Shown in pieces: positions 32,390 to 40,267 of a DNA stretch of 64,000 nucleotides (positions are counted from its first letter, which is position 1; the number at the start of each line of letters is the position of its first letter). The notes beneath the pieces were generated by a model. The model saw only the letters and a program-made list of their open reading frames with translations. It was not told the origin of the DNA and ran no database searches. The stretch lies in the NCBI GenBank assembly GCA_027484915.1, contig JAIXSA010000156.1, positions 1 through 64,000 of the forward strand. Reading direction: 5' to 3'. This DNA is from Paracoccaceae bacterium. GTDB taxonomy: Bacteria; Pseudomonadota; Alphaproteobacteria; Rhodobacterales; Rhodobacteraceae. A program made the position numbers and the translations under genes.

Positions 32390-34015
32390 TTACTCAATGC
32401 TTTCGATGAATTGTCTTGCGTGCAACTCGAACTCCTCACTGAAAATACTTCTTGAGAATCTTGCCTTTTCGTGTGTGGCATCGGGATTCAATTGACCAGA
32501 AATCCCCAAAAAATCCTCAAGTCCTGCAAGCTCGCCAAGTGGATCAGACAGCAGTTTATCATAAGAAATCAACATGGCGCGGTGCTTCAACTTATGAAGC
32601 AAGACATCTGAAATCCTTCGATAGCTTTTCAAATGCTGCGTTATTGATTTCAGACTGTACGCATAGAAGTTCTTACTTCTGTACTTCTTGAGATAAATCT
32701 CGGCGCCAGTATCGAAATCATCCCGATCCATGAAAATAAACTTCGCCTGTGGGAACAAATCCGATATCAGATGCACTTTCGAAATCGCGTATGGCGACGT
32801 AAAACTAATCCCTTTAAGCTGTCTTTCCCTATAGTCGGAATTGGACAGATATGAGATATCCGATATGTCAAGCGCTGGCAGTTGATCCGACAAACTGCAT
32901 GAGTGAAGTTCGTTGATCCTATCTCCAAGTCTGCAAGCCTCATGCGCGCGTTCCAGGTCAAAATACTTTGCAACAAGTCGGTCGCATGTGGTCTTTCCAG
33001 ACCGTGATGGACCAAGGATAAAGATGAGTCTTGGACTATCCTCTGTCTCGCGCTTTGGGCAGGGATTCCAAGCTTCGACAGCCGTCAATGTCGCGGCCAA
33101 TGCCTGCTCTTCCTCAGCCAACTTGAGGTCGTAGTCCGGAATACATTTGAGATACAGATCATTTGCAGTCTTTAGGTTCGAGAAGGATGCGCGTAGGTTA
33201 TTCTTATGTTTCTCCAGGTGCGCCAGCAGAAAATAGTCATCCGCAGTCACTGGCAAAGATAACCGTTCGGACGCTGCGTGTTCTAGGTCACTAAGGAGCT
33301 TCTCATTTGCCAAGCCGGGCGGCAATGATGCAATCATTCCTTGAATCTTTGGATTCTTCGGATCGTGCGAGAAAGCGGCGATCAACTCCTCGATCGCATC
33401 GGAGATCAAATCCGCTTCAGCCAGAGAGTTGACGAGATTCAATCTGATGCTTGTTGCGTGTGGGGCGTATCGTAGTGCTTTCCTGAAGAATGGAACGGAT
33501 AATTTGAACATCCCGCGCTCGGAATATAGAACCCCCAGAAAGTTATTGAAGAAGTCATCAGACGGGTGCTTGATCAAGGCGAAGCGACAAAGCTGGAACG
33601 CATCATCCAAGCGACGGGCATTGAGCAAATAGTCAAGGGCCTCGCGCAGAAGGCTTTTGTCCTTTCCATCAATTAACGCTGCCTCTACATATGCTATTCC
33701 TGCAACGGTCCTGTGTTTTCTGGCGGCGGCAATTCTTGCCAGTTCAAGCCAGTCATTCTTGTTGGCTGGGTTGAGCGTAACCTTGGATATTGCAGGTTCA
33801 ATTGCGCCGCTCCACGGATGGGCCGCAGGCTTTGGGTGGGCGTTGAGAAGGGAAAAGCCGTCTTTAGCTCTCTTGGGCAGCTTGGATAATCTGAAATTCT
33901 CCAGCTGAGCCTTTGGGTACTTTTCAGCAAGCGAAGCAAGAACACAAAGCGCCTGTTCAAGGTTGCCTTGATGGAAGTAGTTTGTGGCGATCTTGCTTAT
34001 CTCTTGTCGTTTCAC
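32390..34015 (-). CDS. TPR-containing sulfotransferase-like protein
   Basis: 541 residues. The first ~300 are helical TPR-like repeats (FHQGNLEQALCVLASLAEKYP, FFNNFLGVLYSERGMFKLSV, FFRKALRYAPHATSIRLNLV). The C-terminal ~210 residues open with RLIFILGPSRSGKTTCDRL, the 5'-PAPS-binding loop in the Sulfotransfer_3 style, with a later FPQAKFIFMDRD block corresponding to the 3'-phosphate site (FP.AKFI...R). Proteins with TPR plus sulfotransferase domains act on protein tyrosines or polysaccharides; target unknown. Codon use is clearly richer in A/T than the surrounding genes, consistent with transfer. Neighbours give no operon context. Confidence 0.78.
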   Translation of the reverse strand: MKRQEISKIATNYFHQGNLEQALCVLASLAEKYPKAQLENFRLSKLPKRAKDGFSLLNAHPKPAAHPWSGAIEPAISKVTLNPANKNDWLELARIAAARKHRTVAGIAYVEAALIDGKDKSLLREALDYLLNARRLDDAFQLCRFALIKHPSDDFFNNFLGVLYSERGMFKLSVPFFRKALRYAPHATSIRLNLVNSLAEADLISDAIEELIAAFSHDPKNPKIQGMIASLPPGLANEKLLSDLEHAASERLSLPVTADDYFLLAHLEKHKNNLRASFSNLKTANDLYLKCIPDYDLKLAEEEQALAATLTAVEAWNPCPKRETEDSPRLIFILGPSRSGKTTCDRLVAKYFDLERAHEACRLGDRINELHSCSLSDQLPALDISDISYLSNSDYRERQLKGISFTSPYAISKVHLISDLFPQAKFIFMDRDDFDTGAEIYLKKYRSKNFYAYSLKSITQHLKSYRRISDVLLHKLKHRAMLISYDKLLSDPLGELAGLEDFLGISGQLNPDATHEKARFSRSIFSEEFELHARQFIESIE

Positions 34016-34089
34016 TTATGCTTCCCCATGGCCTTTCTGCCGAGATTCCCCAGTTGGCAATAGGTTTTATGTGGAATGAAACGTGCGGT

Positions 34090-34161
34090 ATCCTGTGCTG
34101 CAGGCATCTGCGCATAGGCCGCTGAGATTGGAAGCGTTATCCAGTCCTGATGCGAATGCGG
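34090..34161 (+). repeat. Imperfect direct repeat, right copy
   Basis: Diverged partner of 25583-25656, same orientation, about 8.5 kb away. Shared blocks are GTGCTGCAGGCATC, GC.GTTxTCCAGTC and ATGCGxATG. It lies between the sulfotransferase gene and the receiver-like genes. Probably the residue of a duplicated mobile-element flank. Confidence 0.5.
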
Positions 34162-34222
34162 TTTCCCTGACCGTTTTGCTCTGACCGTGAAACGCATCGC
34201 CGAATGCCGATGGCAGATGCCG

Positions 34223-34732
34223 TCAGACGCCGCCGCTGCGGTGGTTCAGCATGGCGGCCTCAAGTGCTTGGGTCAGGCGCGAGGGGGTCAAAGGAAGACG
34301 CAAAGTGCTATCGCAGATGGCACGGCGATGATGGCCGAAGTCATCCGATGCGACGTTTGCGGTCGCCATGACGACAAATGTGCACGGGCTTGCGCGGCGA
34401 AAGCGCATCAACCGGTCAACGCCCATCTCGAGGTCCGCATAGCGGTCGATGTTGACCAAGATCCCATCGTATCGCAGCGCCCCAGGCTTGCCGAGGCCAA
34501 TCGGGTAAACGCTTTCCGACCCTGCGACATTTCGGGCACCAAGACCTTTGGCTGTTTCGCCGATCTGAATTCCATCGTCCCGGGAGAAGCCGAGATGCAG
34601 AACCGCGAGACCGGCCAAGGGAGTCGAACACACAGGCGCGCTGTTCAAAATTGTTCCGACCGGCGGGAGCGTGGTGCGGCGGAAGAGCGGGGTCGCAGGC
34701 GTGGGGTCTATCAAACGGGTTAGGGTCAACAT
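34223..34732 (-). CDS. Degenerate receiver-like protein B
   Basis: 169 residues, starting at ATG 34732 behind GGAGAAACAA. After ~45 residues of linker, the remainder follows a receiver-domain pattern: AVLHLGFSRDD (beta 1), YDGILVNIDRYADLEMGVDRL (beta 3 with D in the phospho-site position), CTFVVMATANVASDD (beta 4) and DSTLRLPLTPSRLTQALEAAM (beta 5/alpha 5). The invariant lysine of beta 5 (K-P) is replaced: LPLTP follows R-L. The acidic pair of beta 1 is also weak. It may be a pseudo-receiver. It follows receiver-like protein A by 17 bases in the same operon. Confidence 0.55.
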   Translation of the reverse strand: MLTLTRLIDPTPATPLFRRTTLPPVGTILNSAPVCSTPLAGLAVLHLGFSRDDGIQIGETAKGLGARNVAGSESVYPIGLGKPGALRYDGILVNIDRYADLEMGVDRLMRFRRASPCTFVVMATANVASDDFGHHRRAICDSTLRLPLTPSRLTQALEAAMLNHRSGGV

Positions 34733-34749
34733 TTGTTTCTCCAAGACGA

Positions 34750-35118
34750 TCACGAAAGTATTCGGATCAGCTGCGACTCGACGTCGGCAGGATCGGAAAC
34801 CGAGATGACTGGGCCAAACGGCCACCGTCTTCTGATTTTGTCGAACTGAAGGCGGTTCTCCTGACGGTCAAGAAAACCCTTCAGAACGACCACCACGGGC
34901 ACATTGTGGGCATTCAGAAAATTTGCGCCGGACAGAACTTCACAGCCCAGCGACTGCAGCATTGCGCGCACTTCAAGCGCCTCACCGGCATCTCCTGCCA
35001 GTAGAATGACGTCACAATCGTAGGCATCGAAGCCGAATTTCGCTGCGGCGCGGGCGCTTACTGCATGGGCATGAGCCGAACTGTGCGCAAGGAAGACACA
35101 CCCGCGGTCGAGTGGCAT
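34750..35118 (-). CDS. Receiver-like protein A, unknown function
   Basis: 122 residues from ATG 35118, which shares its A with the TGA stop of the preceding small gene (TGATG), so translation is coupled. The pattern is alpha/beta: AKFGFDAYDCDVILLAGDAGEALEV, AMLQSLGCEVLSG, VPVVVVLKGFLDRQENRLQF, WPFGPVISVSDPADVESQL. It resembles half of a receiver or Rossmann-like module (VISVSDPADVESQLIRIL as last strand and helix) but has no complete catalytic set. I do not recognise a named family. Starts further upstream are rejected because of the overlap. Confidence 0.5.
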   Translation of the reverse strand: MPLDRGCVFLAHSSAHAHAVSARAAAKFGFDAYDCDVILLAGDAGEALEVRAMLQSLGCEVLSGANFLNAHNVPVVVVLKGFLDRQENRLQFDKIRRRWPFGPVISVSDPADVESQLIRILS

Positions 35119-35267
35119 CACAACAATCCTAGGGCGTAGAAGATCCCGATCCAGCCTGCTAGACCAATCACGGCAGCAGGCAGGATCCACCAACCGCCAG
35201 GCATACGATCATGTTCTTCAAAATTATCGAGGGCGGACGCCGCTGCCTTACCACTGGCATGTGTCAT
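35118..35267 (-). CDS. 49-residue single-helix membrane protein
   Basis: Reads MTHASGKAAASALDNFEEHD, then RMPGGWWILPAAVIGLAGWI and GIFYALGLL. One hydrophobic helix covers about residues 26-48. Its stop codon TGA overlaps the start of receiver-like gene A (TGATG), and a hairpin lies just upstream of its start. It heads a three-gene operon. Coding status rests on the overlap and on the sensible membrane-protein sequence; no clear Shine-Dalgarno is visible. Confidence 0.55.
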   Translation of the reverse strand: MTHASGKAAASALDNFEEHDRMPGGWWILPAAVIGLAGWIGIFYALGLL

Positions 35268-35414
35268 CTATTTCACCGAAGAAGAGGGTTGCTTTTTACC
35301 CTTTCTTCATAGCCGCCAGTGCCGCCCCTCGTGATATATCGTTCTGCCAATTCGGGACGTCGCGGCTTATCGTGCGTCACGGGAGTGATCTAAGGGGGAT
35401 TATGGGGCGCGATG

Positions 35415-35430
35415 GATATAGAAATATATC
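35415..35430 (-). terminator. AT-rich hairpin after the hybrid kinase gene
   Basis: GATATA-GAAA-TATATC, a perfect 6-base-pair stem two bases beyond the kinase stop codon. The stem is weak; the T-rich surroundings on the minus strand are modest. It could also be an operator for the downstream three-gene operon. Confidence 0.35.
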
Positions 35431-35431
35431 T

Positions 35432-38041
35432 TTAGTGAGTCGGAACGCTCGTTTTCGACTTTCTCTCCAGAAGCAGCCCCCAGTCACGTGAAGTATCTGC
35501 GACTGTCTGTCGCCAGATCACAAGGAAAGCCGGACTGGGGCCTTGTTTTGTGGACCTGGAAACCGTTTCCCCCTCGAGAGACAACTCTCGCAGTCTTCCT
35601 GCCCCCAGCATGCCGGCCGAGCCGGCTACCTTGTGAAACTTGGCCGACAACCCGTCGTCCAGATTGCCGGAGTCCAGCTGTTCCTCAAGGTCTTCAATCT
35701 CGTCGAAAAAGGCCTTCAGAAGCGCCTCGATTATCGCCCTTGGAAGCGTGTCCAGCAGGTCCTGGGCGGCGCGGCGATCAATGACGGGCGGCAGATCACC
35801 TGGTGACGTTGGGGCGTGGTGCAGGGCTCCCGTGAGCCAACTGCGCAGCTCTTCAAGGCGCAGAGGCTTGAGCAGGAAGCCATCAAAGTCTGAACCGGCC
35901 TTGTCGACGACCTGCCGTGCAAGCACATTTGCAGTCAATGCCACGATGACCGCCCACTTCGAGGTGCCTTCCCGCCGAATTTCAGCGGCCGCGGCGAAGC
36001 CATCCATGTTCGGCATCGAGAGGTCCATGAGGATGAGGTCATAACTGAAAGCCTGTGCCATCTTCACCGCTTCGATACCGGATTCGGCGACATCGGCCTT
36101 GAGACCGAGAGAGGAGAACATCTGCTGGATCAGTGTGCGGTTCACATGGGAGTCGTCCACGACCAGAACTTTCAGGTGCGATGGAAGCTCGCCGAAAACG
36201 GGAAGAGCTTGGGGTTCGGTCATCGTGGTTTGTTCAACCGCCGGGGCGGGAAAGCTGAACCAGAAGGTACTGCCCTTTCCAACGACGCTTTCCAGACCAT
36301 GTTGCCCCGACATTGCCTGGACGGCCTCGACGAAGAGACCGAGGCCCAATCCTGCCCCCTTGCCTGCGGCATTGGACACTGGGTTGCGAGTGTAGTGGTC
36401 GCGGAAGATCACCTGCTGCAATTCCGATGGGATGCCGGGTCCGGTGTCTGCTACTTCCACCCGCAGCACATCGTCTATCCGGCTGAGCCGGAGCTTGATC
36501 GTTCCGTCCCTGGTGAACTTGACCGCATTGGCCAGCAGGTTTGCGACCGCGTGCCAGAAACATGCGCGCAGTCCCAGGATGGGACTATCGGCGCCCGGTC
36601 CGATTTCGACGGCAAGCCTCGTACCCGCGTTCAAGGCCGTCGGTCCGTTCATTTCGGCCAGGGCGGCAAGGATCTTGCTTGGCATGAACACGCCGGGTTC
36701 GGCAGCATCCATTTCGTGCTCTGCCCGGCCGTTTTCCAGTACGGCGTCTGCTTCCTGCAGGGCAATCCGGGCCGCGTCCATCGCGATGGCGTGAAGATCG
36801 GCCAGTGCCGCAGCCTCGGGCCGTTGCCGCGCAAGGTCCAGCGAGGCCATGATCGCATGCAAAGGCGAGCGGATTTCGTGGCTCATCACGGCCAGAAAGC
36901 GTTGATAGCGCGCCGCTTCGGTTTCAGCCAGGCGCCGTTCCCTGCGCAGCGCCCGCAAGGCGCGCTGCGTTTCGGAGATGTCTCGCACGAAGAGAGCGGT
37001 CGTGGTGTCTCCGCTCTCGGCCATCATCGGAATTCGGGTAACCTCGGCAGCGACGAGTCCGCGGTCAGCGCGACGGATGATGTCCCGGAACGTGCCCGAC
37101 CGACCACGCTGTTCGCCGCATTCCAAGGTATGCGCGCTGCCCTTGCGGGCCCGGCGCTGGAGACCCGGAAAGTAGTAGTCCAGTGTATGCGGGCCTGGCC
37201 CCTGGCTTTCGTTTTCGCCAAGCAGTGTGGCAGCCGCCGTGTTCTGCCAAACGATCGCACGATTGCTGTCGGTGATCAGGATTGCGTCGGGCTTGGCATT
37301 GAAGACGCGGTATAGGTTCTCGCTCAGCCGCCGTTCAGCCGCCGCCCGGAGGCCGACTTGGCGGTATAGGACCAGGACCACCAGGCTGATCGCCCCCATC
37401 ACGACGACCATTGTCACGCTCTGAACCAGAAGCGTCCTTTGTTCAGCGATGTGGTTCAGACGCCGCTCGGTTGCCTGGCTGGAAAGGTTGGTCAAGGTCG
37501 TGACGCTAAGTTCGCGCACATCCGTCGCGATATCGGCCATGCTAGCTTCAAGGACGTCAAGCCAGATCTCTCCGCCGGGCGTCCCTGACCGGTCCATCAT
37601 CGCGGCTAGGGCATTCCTGCGGTGGTTGAGCCTGTCCAGAATCTGCAGGCTCTTGTCCCAGCGATCCGAATCCTCTGACCAGCCCTTGATCCTGTTGGAG
37701 ACGGTTCCCACCCGGGAATAGAAGATATCGAACCGATCCAGGACGTCTTGGGGCAGTTTCAGAAGCATTACGCCAGAAACGGAATCCGACCCCACGGACC
37801 CAAGCCTACTGACTGCCAATGCCAACTTGAGATAATCTACCTCGAGTTGCGCAATCACCCACGTCTGGTCATCGGTCACGTCCAGGCGGGCGGTCTGCAT
37901 GTGTTCGCTCATCTGGACTGCCCGGGTAACAAGAATGGGTAGCATCAACAGGATGATCACGATCACCACAGAAAGCAGGATGCGAGGATGGGCCACGTAG
38001 CGGATCGGGCCCGTCTGCTCGTTCAGCCGGTACATCTCCAC
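35432..38041 (-). CDS. Hybrid sensor histidine kinase with PAS, receiver and Hpt domains
   Basis: 869 residues. TM1 is at ~21-39 and TM2 at ~206-227, enclosing a helical periplasmic sensor of ~165 residues. A PAS domain lies at ~240-355, HisKA with H388 (VMSHEIRSPLHA), HATPase with N501/N505 (ANLLANAVKF) and ADTGPGIP plus GAGLGLGLF, a receiver with D673 (LILMDLSMPNMDG) and an Hpt domain with H803 (KFHKVAGSAGMLG). The full phosphorelay set H-D-H is intact, so it can hand phosphate to a separate regulator, most likely the LuxR-type protein encoded divergently at 38763. It follows the molybdopterin-domain gene by 3 bases. Confidence 0.92.
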   Translation of the reverse strand: MEMYRLNEQTGPIRYVAHPRILLSVVIVIILLMLPILVTRAVQMSEHMQTARLDVTDDQTWVIAQLEVDYLKLALAVSRLGSVGSDSVSGVMLLKLPQDVLDRFDIFYSRVGTVSNRIKGWSEDSDRWDKSLQILDRLNHRRNALAAMMDRSGTPGGEIWLDVLEASMADIATDVRELSVTTLTNLSSQATERRLNHIAEQRTLLVQSVTMVVVMGAISLVVLVLYRQVGLRAAAERRLSENLYRVFNAKPDAILITDSNRAIVWQNTAAATLLGENESQGPGPHTLDYYFPGLQRRARKGSAHTLECGEQRGRSGTFRDIIRRADRGLVAAEVTRIPMMAESGDTTTALFVRDISETQRALRALRRERRLAETEAARYQRFLAVMSHEIRSPLHAIMASLDLARQRPEAAALADLHAIAMDAARIALQEADAVLENGRAEHEMDAAEPGVFMPSKILAALAEMNGPTALNAGTRLAVEIGPGADSPILGLRACFWHAVANLLANAVKFTRDGTIKLRLSRIDDVLRVEVADTGPGIPSELQQVIFRDHYTRNPVSNAAGKGAGLGLGLFVEAVQAMSGQHGLESVVGKGSTFWFSFPAPAVEQTTMTEPQALPVFGELPSHLKVLVVDDSHVNRTLIQQMFSSLGLKADVAESGIEAVKMAQAFSYDLILMDLSMPNMDGFAAAAEIRREGTSKWAVIVALTANVLARQVVDKAGSDFDGFLLKPLRLEELRSWLTGALHHAPTSPGDLPPVIDRRAAQDLLDTLPRAIIEALLKAFFDEIEDLEEQLDSGNLDDGLSAKFHKVAGSAGMLGAGRLRELSLEGETVSRSTKQGPSPAFLVIWRQTVADTSRDWGLLLERKSKTSVPTH

Positions 38042-38044
38042 AGA

Positions 38045-38551
38045 TCAATCCTTGCTGTACGCGAGGCTGACAAGTTGCCAGATGCTGGCAGCAAAGACGT
38101 TCTCGGAGCGGTAGTCTGCCGAGGAATCATAGGGATAGATGATCCACAACGGCCCGAGTTCACGCTTGTCGAAGGGTTCTCCGTCGATCCGGACGGCAAT
38201 GATCGGATAATCGGGGCCTATGAGATCGGGCGTTATCGTCACCATGTAGTCGTTTGCAGCCGTCGCCTGGACCGGTACGCCCGACAGCCCGGCCAGGGCC
38301 AATACCTCGCTAAGTCGCGGCCCGCTGTAGCGCGCTGATCCCTCGGTCCAGTTAGTGGCGGTCTCGAACTCGACCTGCGGCAAGGCCTCAAGCTCCTCTC
38401 GCGTCAGTTCGACGGCGGGACCGTCCTTCGGCTGAAGCTCGAGAAGGATTTCCGACGGGTCCTGCGCCAAAGCCGCAAATGGTGCCGAGACGAACAACAC
38501 AAAGGTTGCCATACTGAGCGTAAGGCGCGGCATTACAATCACAGATTGCAT
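38045..38551 (-). CDS. Periplasmic molybdopterin-oxidoreductase-domain-like protein
   Basis: 168 residues. A signal peptide is visible (SMATFVLFVSAPFAALAQ|DP), then a domain resembling the small Oxidored_molyb (SUOX-type) fold: LTREELEALPQVEFETATNW, YSGPRLSEVLALAGL, NDYMVTITPDLI and GPLWIIYPYD. The cysteine that binds the Mo cofactor in sulfite oxidases is absent, so it is probably a ligand-binding, non-enzymatic relative. ATG 38551 is preceded by CAGGATAACGAA. It lies directly upstream of the hybrid kinase in one operon, suggesting it presents the signal to the kinase (inference). Confidence 0.72.
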   Translation of the reverse strand: MQSVIVMPRLTLSMATFVLFVSAPFAALAQDPSEILLELQPKDGPAVELTREELEALPQVEFETATNWTEGSARYSGPRLSEVLALAGLSGVPVQATAANDYMVTITPDLIGPDYPIIAVRIDGEPFDKRELGPLWIIYPYDSSADYRSENVFAASIWQLVSLAYSKD

Positions 38552-38762
38552 TTCGTTATCCTGAAAGTTGCATCAAATAGGCACCATATATCGACCATCT
38601 GGGCAAATCATGATATCTTTAGACATATTGGATGTCGCACGATGAGCTTACGCACACACGATTTCGTTGTTACCTCGCATTATGCTTGCGAATCATCGCG
38701 TACTGCAGCTGCGGGAAGACCCAGTCGGCGGGTGTGCGCACTAAAGAAAGGTTAGACGACCG

Positions 38763-39398
38763 GTGCAGAAAGAGACTGCCGCCATAAGCGTGCTGCTCGT
38801 CGACGATCACAGTCTGATTGTCGAGCTTGTGAAGACCTTCCTCACGGCCGATGGCGGGTTTTCCGTGACCGTTTGCGGAGATCTGGCAGGTGCACTTTCC
38901 CTGATCGAGGAGTCCGGCGGTTTCGATGTCGTGCTGCTGGATGTCGTTCTGCCCGGACTCACCGGGATCACTGACGTGGCGAAGGTGGTCCGGGTCAACG
39001 GCGACGGCGCGGTTGTGCTGTTTTCGGGATCCGTGTCGGCGGGCTTCGTAGAAAAGGCGGTGCAGGCCGGCGCGCGCGGCTTCATTCCAAAGACTTTGCC
39101 GCTGCGTGCCTTGACCAGCGCGATACGGCTTGTGGCCGTGGGCCAGACCTTCATCCCTGGAAATCTCACCTACGGACAGGCGGCCGAAACCGTGCAACCC
39201 GGTGAGCCGCGCATGACCCAACTTGAATCGTCGGTTCTGCGCCATTTGGGGGAAGGCCTGGCCAACAAGGAGATCGCCTTCCGCCTGCAGATGAGCGAGT
39301 CCACCGTCAAGATGCATGTCCGCGCGATCTGCCGGAAGCTCGGAGCCAGGAACCGGACTCATGCCGTGATCATGGGCAGGGCGGACGGACTGCTTTAG
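38763..39398 (+). CDS. LuxR/NarL-type response regulator
   Basis: 211 residues starting at GTG behind GAAAGGTTAG. The receiver has VDDH at 13-16, phospho-acceptor D60 in VVLLDVVLPG and K114-region FIPKTLP. The C-terminal LuxR HTH covers ~150-205 (EGLANKEIAFRLQMSESTVKMHVRAICRKLG). It is divergent from the molybdopterin-domain/hybrid-kinase operon across 211 bases, so it is the probable terminal output of that phosphorelay. Targets unknown; it may regulate the shared promoter region. Confidence 0.92.
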   Translation: MQKETAAISVLLVDDHSLIVELVKTFLTADGGFSVTVCGDLAGALSLIEESGGFDVVLLDVVLPGLTGITDVAKVVRVNGDGAVVLFSGSVSAGFVEKAVQAGARGFIPKTLPLRALTSAIRLVAVGQTFIPGNLTYGQAAETVQPGEPRMTQLESSVLRHLGEGLANKEIAFRLQMSESTVKMHVRAICRKLGARNRTHAVIMGRADGLL

Positions 39399-39839
39399 GC
39401 CGGTGCGCCCTTTCGCGCATCCCCGCAATCATGAAGCACAGCAGCGCGGCATGGTGTTCGCCCCCGAATTCCCGGTGGGTGCCTTTGCCAGCTTGCCTAG
39501 CACTGCCCGCTCTGGTCGGGTCGGTTTTCCGTCCGGTTGCCGCGCTTTCGTCGAGGCAACGTGCCGCGCCACTGCCAAGTGAACGGGCAGGCTCTATTGG
39601 ACTTTCCCCCTGACATGACCTGCCAGTCCCTGCTTCGCGCTTTGGATCCGGCAGCCCTGACAGCAATCAGTTGAGACAGATCGACTATACTAAGCGCATG
39701 CAGCGCGCGTCGAAATCAATCATCCCGGTCGATAGAGAGTAGAAATGCCCAAGTGGCATGACGAACCACTTCATGAGGGCGGCTAGAATCGAAACCTAGA
39801 AGTCAGAGTTAGAATTCACAGGCAAGATCAGACAGATGC
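39399..39839. other. Intergenic stretch without a supported gene
   Basis: Short open frames on both strands have no protein-like composition and no ribosome sites. A TATACT hexamer at 39686-39691 could be a -10 box for a transcript running into the hairpin-rich segment that follows, but no good -35 is 16-18 bases before it. Confidence 0.4.
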
Positions 39840-40192
39840 CCTCAAGCCATCATCTGTTGTCCGTCCCAGCTCCGCATGGGACAGCATGGCCCGGGTTGAT
39901 CATTGGCGGCAGGGCCGACGCACAAAACGGGATCGAAGGCTGCTGCTCTGCCGAGGGCACGGGATTGTGGGCGCTGATCTGTCGTTCGGTCGGGCCGTCC
40001 CTGGAAACGAGAAATCCACAAATCCCGCAGCGTGACTTGCTGCGGAACACCCAACATCCTGGCGGTTCATCGCCAGGCTGCCCCCTCATCGCCTGACCAG
40101 CGATCAGGGTATCTGCGGGGGCAATGCCCTTTCTCCCGCAGCCTCTGTGGTCACACGCCGCCTTGACCCCACCTTCGGGTGGGGTCCTTTTC
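39840..40192 (+). ncRNA. Candidate structured RNA ending at a terminator
   Basis: No protein-like frame exists here, yet the sequence is dense in hairpins: GTCCCA...TGGGAC, CCGCAGCGTGACTTGCTGCGG (stem CCGCAG/CTGCGG), CCTGGCGGTTCATCGCCAGG (stem CCTGGCG/CGCCAGG) and CTGCGGG...CCCGCAG enclosing GGCAATGCC. It ends in a textbook plus-strand terminator at 40165-40186. The 5' end is not defined. It does not match tmRNA, RNase P RNA or 6S landmarks that I can recognise. It may be a new sRNA or the leader remnant of a lost gene. Confidence 0.3.
40165..40186 (+). terminator. Strong plus-strand terminator
   Basis: GACCCCACC-TTCG-GGTGGGGTC: 9 perfect base pairs with a UUCG tetraloop, followed by CTTTTCTT. 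On the minus strand no T-run follows, so it terminates a plus-strand transcript, although no plus-strand gene precedes it for 0.8 kb. Confidence 0.8.
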
Positions 40193-40267
40193 TTCCCAGG
40201 TGCGGACCAACCGACCAAACCTCGAAGCCCACCGCTGGCTTTACGGCACGACCCGGCTTCCCCCGTT

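Noticed and set aside
39840-40192. Two-piece tmRNA, RNase P RNA or 6S RNA
   Set aside because: No TPsiC-like GGTTCGAATCC, no Ala-tRNA acceptor, no recognisable P4 or 6S bubble landmarks; kept only as an undefined RNA candidate.
39850-40218. 122-codon minus-strand frame
   Set aside because: Random-looking residues, no ribosome site, crosses the terminator stem.
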